Below are positions 12,526-24,795 of a stretch of DNA of 64,000 nt, one piece after another. Where the stretch lies: contig CM031858.1 in the NCBI GenBank assembly GCA_018697195.1, positions 134,424,396-134,488,395 on the forward strand, written 5' to 3'. The translations under genes and the position numbers were made by a program. Below the pieces are notes generated by a model. That model was not told the origin of the DNA. It saw nothing but the letters and a program-made list of their open reading frames with translations, and searched no databases. Origin of the DNA: Certhia americana (lineage: Eukaryota > Chordata > Aves > Passeriformes > Certhiidae). How positions within the stretch are numbered: position 1 is the stretch's first letter; each line of letters starts with the position of its first letter.

Positions 12526-15500
12526 GAAGCAGATATAAGATAGGCCAGATGTTAAAAATAATTCCAAAATCCTTAAGGAATTTTTAAAAAAGGGTTTTGT
12601 TGGAATGGAACAATTGATTGATTTACCGACACATTTACTTCATGAACAGAGACTGTATTTCATTCAGTATGATGCAACTAAACAATAGATCTCTCTGGAT
12701 TTATTCTGCTCATCACGTATGGTCTCCAAAGGGTCTGTAAAATTTGCAACCCTTTAAAATTAATAGCTGAACATGCCAGTGTAAAATTGGCAGGTGAAGA
12801 TAAAAAAGCTCACTCAATATTTCAGACTTTGAAATTCCAGCTTTTCTTCTGTATTGGAAGACTTTATGGAGTCACTACTGAAATCCCAGCACAGCTTTGT
12901 GGGACACAGGTCTCCCATACTTATTTTCCCATGGGTGCAGCAGGCCCCTAGAATCAGTGCCAGGCCTATCCTACAAGCCACTACATCTCTTACTATACCT
13001 TTGTAGCATCCACAGGAAAACAGAGGGAGAGCCTGTCTCATCTGCTCCATGTCATGCCCTACTTGTGGAGAAAAAGTTACATCAGCTCTTCTTTCTCTTT
13101 TCAAAAAAATTTCAGAGCTTACAAGAGTGAGTCCAAGGCTGATCAGGCTCCTCTTCTGCCATCTTTTCTCCAACTGTATGATGGCAGGAGTATTTTTAAG
13201 AGAGGTAACAGTACTTTGCGAAACAAATTTCTGTGAATGCTTTCCGCATGATACATAGTGATATAAAAAAAAAAAAAACAAAAACCTGTAGTTAAGCCCA
13301 AATATTTTTTGTGTGGTTTTATTTTTATTGCAGTATGTTACACCAGGGCATTTTCTGGTACTGCTATGATTGATACTGTAAATTTCAACAGTTGCAAACT
13401 GCTGGGAAAGTTTTATAGTGTTATCCAAGGTGCTGACTTACACTAATAAAAGGTGGGAAAACTAATGTTGTATTATGTGACTGAAATTAGGTTTGTAATT
13501 TTAAGGGATATTTTACATTAATCTTTGAGACTCATGCTGTTCCTTAATTTTAGTTATAAAATAATTTTTTGCAAATGTTGAATTTAATTTTTATTCTGGC
13601 TATATAGGAACAGAACCTTTATGCAAGACATTGAAATAAATCAGGTTTCAAACCTTGCATTCAAATTTATAGGTAAGCTTAGCCTCACCTTAGGAGATGA
13701 AAAAGGGAAAGCTGAAGATGAGCTGATTAGTGTATCATCCTGGTTTTGCTGTCAGAAAAAAAATTAAGGTGGAACTTTTAACACTACACACAAAAAGTAA
13801 CAATAAAATAATACAGAGTCATATTGTCTCACAATTCATTTTCCACTCTTTCTTACCAGATTTTCTTGTCTCTAAATTTGAATGTCATTGTGTAAATTGT
13901 GTACATGGTGTATATTATGCACACGTTTTAAGCTGAAAAACATTTTCAACCTGGCCCCTCACTGCCTTTATGAGATGTAAACAGCTGCACCAGCGTAATT
14001 CACATAGGGAATATATGTGTGGAACCATAGATTGCATACACTATGCAGCTATTCAACTACAAATCTTGGTTCCTTCAGGGCAAATGGTATATTTGACCTG
14101 GGCTTTTGGTTCAACCAGAAGAGTCAGTTCAGTAGTCCCTTCTAATGCCCTGGAAAGTTAGTTTCTCTGCTTAGTCATCCAAACCCTTCAACAAAAGAGA
14201 AAATTTGGACTGTGTGACTCTACTTCACTAAAGCTCTGTCCACACAGCTAAAACGATCTCTTAGGAATTGGAACAAACTAATAAAAATTAGTGTTAGCAA
14301 GTCATTATCCCTTATTTCTGAATGAACTCAAATATAAAATAATAGTATTATCATATTATTAATTGGTTACGGTATAGAGTCCAGATTCATATCAGAGGCA
14401 GAAAAGTTATTAGGCATGATGCTTATTTAAATGTAAGGTTTTCAAGAAGTTCTGGTAGATTGCAAACTTGTATCTCTATTCCACGCTGAGCAAGTTGATG
14501 GAATGCTATAGAAAAGAATTGTCACATGTTATTATAAATATATTATTGAGACTAAGACACTTATATTTTAAGACATCTTGAAGGTAATTATTATTATTAT
14601 TATTAGATAAAATTTGAAAATTTTCATATGAAATTCACAGAGAGAAATCATGTGTCACTAACCTACAGGAAATTTCTTTTGTGGAGTCAGTGAGCATGGA
14701 TAGATAAAAGTGACCAAATTCTCTTAGCATACCTTGAACACTAAAAAAGTTTTCCAACAAAGGACTATAAAAATCTGGACTATCATGGTTTTAAGTCATC
14801 TAAAAAGTAGCAGAAAAGAATAGTAATTTTTTACAGTGCAAAGGAGTTAATACAGGAACTCCTTACAGATCAGTGCAGAGACTTTGTGATTTAATATATT
14901 TATCAATACTGTGGAAGGCTTTTAGGTACAGAAAACATGGTCTAAAATTATTCAGAATATTTAAAATGAGAGTTGAGAAGACCTGTGGAGGATGACCCAA
15001 CACTGTGAACAAAAAAAAATGGCAGATGAAATTCATAGTGATGAACACAAGGTTATGCAAATAAGAAAAAAATTATAGACTATAAACTAGCCATTCAATA
15101 AAAAGATGCTGTAGTTATAAAAAGTATATGACAATATAATTTCCTTAGCAATAACAAAAAAAGAAAATAAATATTAAAAATTACTAGAAAACAAATGAAG
15201 TGCAATTCAAAAAATATCATGCCATTCTACAGACACAGAGAACTCTTAAATATTAAACAGAGAGTAATTTTGAAATCATAATAAAATAAAATAAAAATGT
15301 AATAAAATAAACAATGAGTTATTTAACCTGAAAAATTATATAGTAGAACTAGAAAAAGGCAGAGACAAGAAAAAAGTACAAAGAAACTTTTTATGAGAAA
15401 AGACTAAATAGAAAACTATTTTTCATGTTAGGAAAGGAATAAGTGTTGGGAAACAGAAATTAATGTCCACAAAATCATGAAAGACATAGAACGTGAAAGG

Positions 15501-16144
15501 AAAATGTTTATTCACTACTCATGTAGGAGAAAAAAAAAATCAATTAAAATTCATGTACATTTTTACACAGAAGGAAGTTCTTTACCCAGTTTGGGTGAAA
15601 CCAGAATGTAGTGGAAACCTAATGTATTAGTCTGTTAAAAAAAACAATTAAGCACTTTTTTTTATGACAACATTCTGTTAGAATTGTCAAGCTCAAGGAA
15701 GTAGATTCCTCTTCCAGCTCAGAAAGTCCTCAAGACTTACATTTCTGGATGAGGGTAATAAGAAGGGAAGATTTGCCTTGTTTTCACAGTGGACTCCTTT
15801 GAAAAGTAGACTCCTTTTTCAAGTGTCCATGAGCTCTGTAGACAGTCAAAGTAAGATTGCACCAGATGCTTTTCTTCTGAGAAATACTGCTGGTGTTGTG
15901 AATTTCTAAGGTTTTACTGTTTGTGATAAAAATGAATACTTCATCAAATTTATAAAAAAGAATTCAGAATAAGATGAATATGATTTTTTCCAAAAATGGT
16001 GAATTTGCATGTGCAAAATTTTTAATTGGCTTCTCTGTTATTAATCCTGTTTCCCCCATTCTGGCTACTTTTACACACAGGCATTTGAAACACCTCTTTT
16101 CTCATGGTTCTGCTTGGAATTGGTGTGACACAGACCAGCTTGAA
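12526..16144. other. A+T-rich non-coding DNA
   Basis: No confident gene or transposon. A more balanced patch at 12,840-13,260 carries a 204-codon minus-strand frame (12,814-13,428). It includes a phenylalanine run made by the A-run near 13,265 and resembles no family I know, so I treat it as a chance ORF. A (TTA)n run lies at about 14,587-14,604, and AAAAT/AATAA-rich simple sequence at about 15,270-15,310. Confidence 0.6.
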
Positions 16145-16290
16145 CTCCTTGCTGAGTAGAAATGTTAATGGGAGAAGCAATAACCCAAGGCTGTGGGTTC
16201 AATCTCTGTATGAGCCATTTACTTAAGGGTTGGACTTGATGGTCCCTGTGACTCCTTTCCAACACAGAATGTTCTGTGAGCCTGTGAATT
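16145..16290 (+). mobile_element. tRNA-Ile-derived SINE with CR1 tail (TguSINE1-like)
   Basis: The left part aligns with a decayed tRNA-Ile gene: GCAATAACCCAAGG, then GTGGGTTCAATCTCTGTAT (the B-box and T-arm), then GAGCCATTTACTTAAG. The right part, GGTTGGACTTGATGGTCC..CCTTTCCAAC..GAATGTTCTGTGA, is a CR1-like 3' end that would let CR1 reverse transcriptase copy it. This architecture is that of TguSINE1, known from passerine birds. The A-box part is degraded and the left boundary is uncertain by about 15 bp. It is not a functional tRNA gene. Confidence 0.85.
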
Positions 16291-17850
16291 TGGATGCTGT
16301 GTCCCTCCCTTTCAGCTGTGGCTCTAAGAAGGCAAACAGTGAATGAGTCTGCCCTCTTGGCAGCGGACTTAGAGACAGGTGTAAAAGAGCTCCATCCCTA
16401 AAAACATCAGATCCTACCAAAAAGAAACCAGCCTCGATACAACCTTTTTACAGTAGACAAGCAAAAGAAAAACATACACATATATGCTTGTTTTGGGGGA
16501 AGTTTGCTTATGTCTTGGCACTGCAATGAATGTTTTCAGGAACATTTTCAAGTTGATTATATTTGGTTAGGGTATCTATGATACCGTAGGGGATGGGCTT
16601 TACCGAAAACAGAGTCAATGTCAAAAGTCATGTTGGAAAGACAGTGCCCTTGTCTCATATTTTGAGTCTACTGTGATACTCTCAGCAAGTCACTTCCCTG
16701 TCTTGTGCTTTGATGGTACCACTTGACTGCCTTTGGGGATCCTTTCAAAACGTTCTCTGTGTCTGTGCAAAAAGCTCCTTTGTTTGCATTTTTGTTCACC
16801 TGTAATCTCAGAATTAGGCAGCCTGGAAAAGAAGTTACTGACGATGTCTTTCTGAGCTTAAAGGAAAATACAGACAATAATGTTTCTGTATAAAAGCAAA
16901 TAGGTGTTGCCTACCCAAAGAAAGTTACACTTCTTAATAAACAGGTTAAATTGTTTCACATGACTTTTTTTTTTCTTACTAAGTCTGATAGCAAGAGAAA
17001 ACTTTTCAAACTTTTTTGATCAGAAATGCAAATTCTTATCCATCCTTACTTTTTAATTAACTTTTTAATTTTCAAATACAAAGATAGTGTTGATGATGAC
17101 TGGTAAGCTTGGGCTGAGAGATGTACTGATCTAGTGCTGTTCTTTTGAAATCTGCAGAGAAATGAATCTCAGGGTACAAATGAAATGATAATTGGGATTT
17201 CAGTTCATCAGGGTTCAATTCAACAAAATAAATGTTCTCTTTCGGATTGTTTCTTAAGGTTGTTTCTTCTTCTGTAACATACAATTTTTCAAGACTCAAA
17301 AGACAGTTAAATTTATTATAATTTTTTCTAATATTACCATTGTCTCAATCCCAGAAAGGTGCTGTCAGGATCAGAAGCTCATTGTGTTCAACACTGGGAG
17401 AAAGGAGAAGGAATAGTCACCCTTTTAAAATATATACAGCTGCTTTTAGAGCTCTAAATCACCTTCTGAAGGCTCCTAAACTTGACTATATAGGAAAACT
17501 GGAGTCCTAAATACAAATGCCTATACTTTATGTAAATGGTTACAGCAACCTGAAGCAGACTATTTCAGTAATTGAATCCATATGCATCCATCTTTACTTC
17601 AAAGTAAAGATGAACAAAGGTCTGTTCCTTACTGAAGAGACATAAAAGCTGATAAAAATAAATAAATTAATAAAAGCCCCTAATGTAAATTATTTACTTA
17701 ATATGGCATGTCTGGGCAGGGAAGAAAGTAAGATGTGCCTTGAGAATCACAAAGCCATCAGCTGGAAGTGCCTACTCTTTTAAGAGCTGGAGTTCTGGAG
17801 CTCCATATCCTGAAACACAGGAAAGACCAAAACTTTATCTGAAAGTGCAA
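16291..17850. other. A+T-rich unique non-coding DNA
   Basis: Nothing recognisable as gene or transposon. A perfect 11-bp inverted repeat, CATCTTTACTT/AAGTAAAGATG with a 2-nt centre, lies at 17,589-17,612. Confidence 0.6.
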
Positions 17851-18690
17851 AATCATATAATCATAGGAGCAAAGACTCATTAAGGTTGGAAAAGACCTCC
17901 AATATCATCGACCCCAACCTTTGACTAAACACCACCTTGTCAACTAAATCATAGCACTACAAGCCATATCTGGGCATTTCTTGAACTCTTCCAAGGATGG
18001 TGATTCCATCAAATCCCTTTGTAATCCATTCCAATGCCTATGGACCCTTTCAGTGGAAAAAATTTACAGGATATATAACCTGAAGCTATCCTGGCACAGT
18101 TTGAGGCAATGTCTGCTTGTCCTGTCACTTGTTGCCTAGGAGAAGAGGCCAATCCCCACACGGCTACGGCCTTCTTTCAGGTAGTTGTAAGGAATGATAA
18201 GACCATCCCTGAACCTCTTTTCCTCCAGGATTAACAAGCCCAGGTCCTCAGCTTCATCTCATATGATTTATTCTCTATACTCTTCCCCATCTCCACTGCC
18301 CTTCTCCGGCCTCTCTCCAGCTCCTCAATGTCCTTCCTGAACTGAGGGGCACAGAACTGAACACAGAATTTGATGTGTGGCCCCACCAGTGCTCAGCACA
18401 GAGGGACAATCCCTGCCCTGCTCCTGCTGGCCACACTATTGCTGACACAGGCCAGGTGTCATTGGTGTTCTCAGCCACCTGGGCACACGCTGGCTGATGT
18501 TCAGCCACTGTCAACCAGTGCCCCCCAGGTCTTTTTCTGCCATGCAGCTTTCCAGCCACTCTGCCCCCAGCCTGTGGCTCTGCAGGGCTCTGTTGTGGCC
18601 AAAGTGCAGGACTCAGCACCTTGCTTTATTGAACATCATGCAGTTGGCCTCAGCCCATCAATCCAGTTTGTCCAGACAAGTTAGCACTTC
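17851..18690 (-). mobile_element. CR1 LINE 3' fragment (antisense)
   Basis: The 3' terminus is at the left (AATCATATAATCATAGG..GGTTGGAAAAGACCTCC). It is followed rightwards by the reversed CR1 3' region, including TCCAGCTCCTCAATGTCC, TGAGGGGCACAGAACTG and CCAGTGCTCAGCACAGAG. The far right is the segment typical of longer copies (TTTTCTGCCATGCAGC..GGCCTCAGCCCATCAATCC). The length of about 840 bp makes it one of the longer copies in the window. It is 5'-truncated and has no intact frame. Confidence 0.93.
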
Positions 18691-19611
18691 TATTTATTGC
18701 ACATATTAACACTTTAAATACAAGGAAAATCCATATTCTCAATGGTATCAATCCCAATGGAATAATTCAAAATAGAATCAATTTGTGATTCCATTTCAAC
18801 CTTGGGTTTAGATAGCAGATGAAATTTGAAGACCTAAGTGAATGTGGAGAATTATCATTTTGAATTAGACATGAAAACACTTTGGGGAATTGATCACCAA
18901 GGACTGAGAAAGGTGTTTTTAGTGGCTGCACCACATGAATGTGCCTGAGGGGTGGGTCCTGGAGGCAACTCTCCCATCAGCACCAGCAGCAGAGAAGGCT
19001 GAAAGCTGGAGTAGCAGCTGGTGTGTGTTTCAAAGCTGTGAAGAATAAGGTTAATCAAGGGAAGAACTCTATGCTTGATCTAGATGAGGTCAAGCAGAGG
19101 GATCTACTAAAGACATTCAGAACAATGACTCAGACAAATGGTTTTAGCAGTCCGAACAGTCTGACTGGGAGTAATGCATAAATGAGACCACAAAATAGAG
19201 AAGACAGAAGACTCATATGGATGATTAGTTACAACAGGTTATTTCAAGGAACATATTAATAAGACTAATCAAAATAACACTATTTTTTTTCTCATGAAAA
19301 AGCAGGAGGTGTCTGTGGTCAAATTCCCATGAAACACAATATGCCATTTCCAATGTGTCAAAGGGCTGAAAGCATCTGATTGCAGAACCTCTCCCATAAA
19401 AGTTGAATTACTTTGAATATTTTTAGTCCTCATAATAACTAATTTCAATATGACAGCTAAGAAAAAAATCCCAAAGATTTGACTTCTAATGTTTGGGGGT
19501 TCTTTCATATAAATGTAGTATTAAAACAAGAATCAAAATCTGAGAAGGTCATAGTTGAGCACATCCCATTAATGTCTGTCCCTGGGAAACAGCAAACTCA
19601 GTTATATACCT
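18691..19611. other. Unique non-coding DNA
   Basis: No repeat or gene recognised. An 80-codon plus-strand frame at 18,939-19,181 has no known domain. Confidence 0.55.
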
Positions 19612-20165
19612 GAATCATAGAATCATATAATGGGCTGAATTGGATGTTAAAGATGATCTAGATCCCCTTGCCATGGGCACAGACATCTGCTACTGGACCA
19701 GGTTCCTCAAAGCCCCAACCAACCTCGCTTGAACACTTCTAGGGATGGGGCACGCACAACCTCTTTGGACAACCTGTTCCAGTACCTCACCACCCTTACA
19801 GTAAAGAATTTTTTTCCTCATATCTAATCTAAACCTACCATCTTCCAGTGTGAAGCAATTCCTCCTTGTCCTATTACATATTATATACCTATTTACATGC
19901 TCTTGTAAATTGTCCCTTTCCATCTTTCCTGTAGGTCCCCTTCAGGTACTGGAAGGCTACAATTACATCACCTTGAAGTCTTCTCTTATCCAGGCTGAAT
20001 GATTCCAGTTCTCTCAGCCTTTCATCACAGGAGAGGTGCTCCATCCCTCTAATCAGCTTGGTGGCCTCCTCTGGACTGGCTCCAACAGGTCCATTTCCTT
20101 CCTGTGTTGGGGACCTGTGTCTAGTGTCCAGCATTCCAGGTGGAGAGCTGGACACTAGACAAATG
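19612..20165 (-). mobile_element. CR1 LINE 3' fragment (antisense), rearranged at 5' end
   Basis: The fragment begins TGAATCATAGAATCATATAATGGG, then shows CCATGGGCACAGACATC, ACCACCCTTACAGTAAAGAA and CAGGCTGAATGATTCCAGTTC, all reversed CR1 landmarks of the older GGAAGGGACCTT-type 3' end. The expected order near the right end (a GAGCTGGACAC phrase, then GCATTCCAGGTGG) is replaced by a perfect hairpin at 20,118-20,161, so this end has been locally inverted. Confidence 0.9.
20118..20161. repeat. Perfect 15-bp inverted repeat (hairpin) in CR1
   Basis: TGTCTAGTGTCCAGC (20,118-20,132) and its exact reverse complement GCTGGACACTAGACA (20,147-20,161) flank a 14-nt loop. CR1 copies normally carry only the right-arm-type phrase near this point. 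The left arm therefore looks like a back-copied version of the right one, the signature expected of a replication template switch. Confidence 0.85.
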
Positions 20166-21534
20166 ACCCTCTGCCACAGGTTGCCAAGGTCCAGATTGCT
20201 TCAGGGTAACAAAGATCCTCTCTACACCAGGCTACATTCTGGAGGCTGCTTTGTAAGGGCACCCTATTGTTGATAAGCAAAAAATTACAGACAATTAATG
20301 TAGAAAGGAACCATAAAAATTCATGGGTTAAGCTAATTCAATTTACATTTTTAAGTTAATTTTTAATTGGACAGAAATGTTGATTTTTTGTTTGGTTTTT
20401 CAACTCTACACACCTGACATTTATTTTGAGACAAAAGGAAAACTGAGGAAACAAATAAAGAGAATATATTCTTGCTTGAGCAAATTCCTGCTTGGCAAAA
20501 GGCTGCATCATGGGATATTGTATGTATACTTTTATACCCAGGCCATCAATCAATAACACTGGGGCTCAAAGAATCATTATTAAGTTTAACTATACTGTAG
20601 ACTTGTTATCTATTTAAAATGATAGAAACAAAAGACATGGATGTCTGTGGCTCTGCATTGACCCTCTCAGTAACACATGGGGTCCACAAAGTCTGACATT
20701 CCAGAAAGACTATGCTGCTTCTGATCCTTGCTCACACAGGGGGAAAAAAAAAAAAGAAAAAGCGAGAAAAAGAAAGCCCCTGTTTTAATGATGACAATAT
20801 ATTAAATGAAGAAATTAAATGAAAAAATTCTGGGAGGGTATACATAATGATAAGAAAGTAAAATAGCAGTGGTTACATTTTCTATGGTAGACATAATTGA
20901 TATGTTTGTTGTCCGTGATTCACACATTATTTTAAGTTTCTGAGGGGGATTTTTATTGCAAAATATTCTGCATTTTAAATACTATTTAATTATGGTTTGT
21001 TTCCTCAGGGATTATATCACCATGTGACTTTAATTTGGTATATACCCTAAGGGGCAGCATATTTTCAATTATGAAATATTTCCTCCAGAAACAATAATGG
21101 TTCAATGATTTATTGCAGGATCCTATTATAAGGTGCCTCATACAAGTGAAATCTGAAATGCAATTGGCTTAACAATATAGTATAGGCAGGACTAAAATGC
21201 ATGTGAACTGAGCGTATGGGCCTTTTTCACAAAAATCATATTTATATACTTTCATCCTTTGCATAATACTTCAATTATTATATCTTGAAAAAAGAACTTG
21301 GAAAGCTGAGAGCTATGAAACATTTACATTATTATCTCTTCAAAAAGTTCATTTTTGGACAAGTATCATTTGGATAGGGATTAACTTAATCAGAGATTTT
21401 GAATCTTCTTTACTTTAATTTTTAATCTCTTTTTAAAAATATGTCTGAATCTTAAAAAGGCCTAAACCTGTAGTCACAAAGCACTGCTTCAAAAAAGGGG
21501 AAAAAAAAGAAAAAAGAAAAAAGAAAGTTTTTAA
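20166..21534. other. A+T-rich unique non-coding DNA
   Basis: Nothing recognisable beyond purine-rich simple sequence at about 20,740-20,775 and 21,495-21,530. Confidence 0.6.
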
Positions 21535-21810
21535 AGCAGCCACCAGCTGTAAGAGAGATAGTGCAAGCAGCAGATTTGTGACAGAGTGGAGCATGAAACC
21601 CATCAGCTGATGAGTGAAAATCCCTGGTTTCTAATTAATCGAGGTACACAGGCCAAGGGATGAAGAGGATCAGGGAAATGAAATCAGGAAAAAGATACCA
21701 TCAGTCATTTCTGCGGCCCATTGTCATACTTCAGAATCTGCTGTAATGAATCACTCAGGCATTCCACAGATACATTCAAATGGTGAAGAAAATTCATTGT
21801 CCGGTGAAGA
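21535..21810. promoter_or_regulatory. CNE-like block with E-boxes and a TAATTA site
   Basis: This non-repetitive block of balanced composition has several factor-type motifs close together. There is a CAGCTG near 21,545, a perfect palindromic CATCAGCTGATG at 21,601-21,612, and TAATTAATCGA starting at 21,632 (homeodomain type). It also has a preserved CpG (CTGCGGCCC near 21,712) in an A+T-rich setting. No ORF or repeat explains it. The enhancer reading is inferred from texture and motifs only. Confidence 0.4.
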
Positions 21811-23430
21811 GTGTTTGATAAAAATCTTTCTTTTCCCCCCTCTTTGTCAGAAGCCTATGATCAGAAAAGGAAATCCAGACAGCACAACAGGTGTGCTTTT
21901 GCAAGCCTGGTGAAATCTGCAAATGAACAGAGGTACTAAAGAATTTTTTTTGTACTAAAATTTCACCAAAATGAAAAAAGTCACTTGTAAGAGCAGGCAA
22001 TGGGAAAATGCACTGAAAACAACTGAAGATTAAGGGGATAAAAGGTATAAATGCTCTTTTGGTTGAGAAGTTCATGTCGTGATAAAATCATCTTATATGG
22101 CAAGGATGAACACTTTTGGGTTTTTGTATATTTTTGCCAAGTTTAGCATTTCCAGATATTGACATCTATCTTGAAGAGCTACTCATCCGTGAGCTAGCCC
22201 AAATTTAAGACAGCACTAAACTGTCATTCTAAAACTTGGAGAGGGGCAGGAACAACTACCTTTTTTGAAAAGGGGAGAGTTTAATTTTGTTCTCACAGTT
22301 ACTTGGTTTCCTTCAAAGACATAACAAATACATTTAAAGGCAAAAGGGTTTTGGTTTTTTCCTCTCTTACAGGCCTGTACAAGCACACACTCATGCAAAT
22401 ACTGTGAACAAAGGGATGCCAGAATTTATAAAAAGATTAGACCAAAAGTCTTCACTAATCAAAATCCCCTTTATTTAAAACTGAGAAAAATATATATATT
22501 TTTTTTTTTAAATTTTGTGTTGCCTATGGCTCAACTTTTTGACCCTGAGCAATTCTTATTCCAGTGTATTTCTTAAAGTGGCATGCCCCATTAGGTGACA
22601 CCAGAATATAATTGTTTTCAAATAATCAGGTCCTATACTGAGACGTATAAGGATGGCTGATTCATTTTAGATTTAATTACCATAATATAGGGGTTTGCTG
22701 TCTATAGTATCAATCACTAAGACACTTTATAGTTGATAATATTAAAATGGCAATAATGAGAATTCTGCTTCATGATGAAAATAATTTTAATCATGGGTAG
22801 ATTACAAATCCATTTACTGTTACGGTTACTGAGAATTCTATTATCTGCCTCCTATTGTGAAAGATGTTGAAACTTGTTTTCAGGAAATGTAAAAGATTAT
22901 AGAAGTATGCACTCTATGCAAAGTTTCTATCACAGCAGAGCAACAAAAACATGCTTAATACCAGGAACTGTTAAAGATGAGACTTGCCAAGTGAACTTGT
23001 AGCTGCATCTCTGCATGAACATACAGCCTGGCTATGCAGATCTATTTATAGGCTCAAGGACAACGTGGGTAGCTGGTTTAGATTCTCACCATGATTTCTT
23101 CTACTCACAAACAGTACTTAGCCAGGTGACCAGCTGGTCCACCGTTGCCTCTGCAATGAAATTGTTACTGATTACTAGCTCCAATCTAATGTTTAGACAT
23201 AGACAATCTAGAGAGTACTTAGTTTTTCTGGTGGCTGTACTTCTGATGTTTTTCTGTGACTATGGACCTGTCATCTCATTTGTTTTTCCCTTTTCTTTTT
23301 CTGTGTTTGGTTTTGTGTTTTTTTTTTTTTTTTTTAAATTCAGTTCAACACTAAACAGCTACTGCTACAACAGGGCTACCATCAGGCTGGGATTGCCAGT
23401 GTCTCTTTTATAAACACATTAAGGCTGCTA
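21811..23430. other. A+T-rich non-coding DNA
   Basis: No gene recognised. A TATATATATTTTT-type run lies at about 22,490-22,512 and a T-run at about 23,320-23,335. A 132-codon frame at 23,015-23,413 runs through that T-run (poly-Phe) and is judged spurious. Confidence 0.6.
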
Positions 23431-24795
23431 CCATAGATTCATAGAATTCCCAATTCACTGTTTCTGAATTGGGGTTAAAAACTAGGATTCTTCTATTATA
23501 GGTCCATAGTTTGGGTTGGAAGGGACCTTAATCATCATCATGGTACCAGCCTTTCTGTCATGGAGATGGGCAGCTGCCAGTAGAACAGGTTACTCAAAGC
23601 TCCATCCAGCCTGGTCTTGAAGAATTCCAGGGATGAGGCATCCACAACTTCTCTGGGTAACCAGTGCCTCAGCAACGTCACAGTAAAGAGATTTTTCCTA
23701 ATATCTAATCTAAATCTGCCCTGTCAGTTTAAAACAATTACCCCTTGTCCTATCACTACATGCCCTTGTAAACAATAGGTGCCCTGCTTTCTTGTAGGCC
23801 TCCTTTAGGTACTGGAAAGCTAATCAGACATCTCTCCAGAGCCTTGTCCTCTTCAGGCTGAAAAACCTCCTCTCAACCTATTTTCATACGAGTGGTGCTC
23901 CAGCCCTCACATCATCTTCATGGCCCTTCACTGAACTTGCTCCAACAGGCCCATGTCCTTCTGATAGGGGCCCAAGAGCTGGATGCAGCATTCCAAGTGG
24001 GGTTTCACTGGTGTAGAAGGAGAATGCCCTCCCTCAGCCTTCTGACCACATTCCTCTTCATGCAGCCCAGGAAGCAGTTGACTTTCTGGGCTGCAAGTGC
24101 ACATTGACAGGTCACATTGAGCTTCTCATCAACCAATATTAAGTCCTTCTTGTAAGAGAGTCTGTCCACTTGGACATGAAGTTATTGACAGCAACACTTA
24201 GAGCACAACCATCCAGTCAATTTCTTATCCATGAGTGGTTCATCCATCAAATCTATGTCTCTCCAGTTTAGAGACAAGGATGTGGTGTGGGACAGTGGCT
24301 AATACTTTTCACAAGTCCAGGTAGACTACACCAGTCACTCATGCCTCATCCACTAATGCTGTAACCCTGTCACAGAAGGCCATCAAATTTTCCAGGCACA
24401 ATTTTCCTTTAGTGAAGCCATATTGGTTGTGATCAATCACCTCCTTGTTTTTCATGTTTCTTAGCAGCTTGCAGGACCATTTGTTCTATGATCATCCAGG
24501 ACACTGAGGTGAGAATGACTAGCCTGTCATTCCCCAGATCTTTCTTTTTTTCCTTTTTAAAATGAGGGTTACATTTCCCCTTTTCCTGTCAGTATGTGGC
24601 TTAACTGCTTTCTCTGCCAGGTCCCTCAGGACCCACAGATGCATCTCATTAAGTTCTATTGCCTTGTGCTCCTTCAGGTTCCTTAGATGTTCTTGAATCT
24701 AAACTTCTCCTGTGTGGGGTTTTCATTCTCCCATTCACAGCTTTTTCCTCCTGACACTCAGGCAGTGTTACCAAAGCACTTCCACATGAAGCTTG
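23431..24795 (-). mobile_element. CR1 LINE, longest copy, with RT remnant (antisense)
   Basis: The 3' end is at the left: CCATAGATTCATAGAAT at 23,431, then, after about 55 bp, GTTTGGGTTGGAAGGGACC at 23,511. Reversed CR1 landmarks follow (CCTTGTCCTATCACTACATG, TCTTCAGGCTGAAAAACC, GCTGGATGCAGCATTCC). From about 24,425 down to 24,300 the minus strand translates as GFTKGKLCLENLMAF..CDRVTALVDEA, a stop, then GVVYLDL. This is the reverse-transcriptase core of CR1 ORF2. The stop and other disruptions make it a dead copy. At about 1.36 kb it is the longest transposon here. Its right edge fades between 24,700 and 24,800. Confidence 0.92.

Noticed and set aside
14587..14604. CRISPR-like or regulatory repeat
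   Set aside because: Simple (TTA)n microsatellite. No spaced direct repeats resembling a CRISPR array occur anywhere in the window.
16145..16225. Functional tRNA-Ile gene
   Set aside because: The A-box half is degraded, no cloverleaf can be drawn, and the CR1-like tail shows it is a SINE.
23015..23413. 132-codon plus-strand ORF
   Set aside because: Its second half is a poly-Phe reading of a T-run, and it ends just before a CR1 copy.
24300..24430. Reverse-transcriptase gene
   Set aside because: Only a fragment of CR1 ORF2 with an internal stop. It is annotated as part of the transposon.
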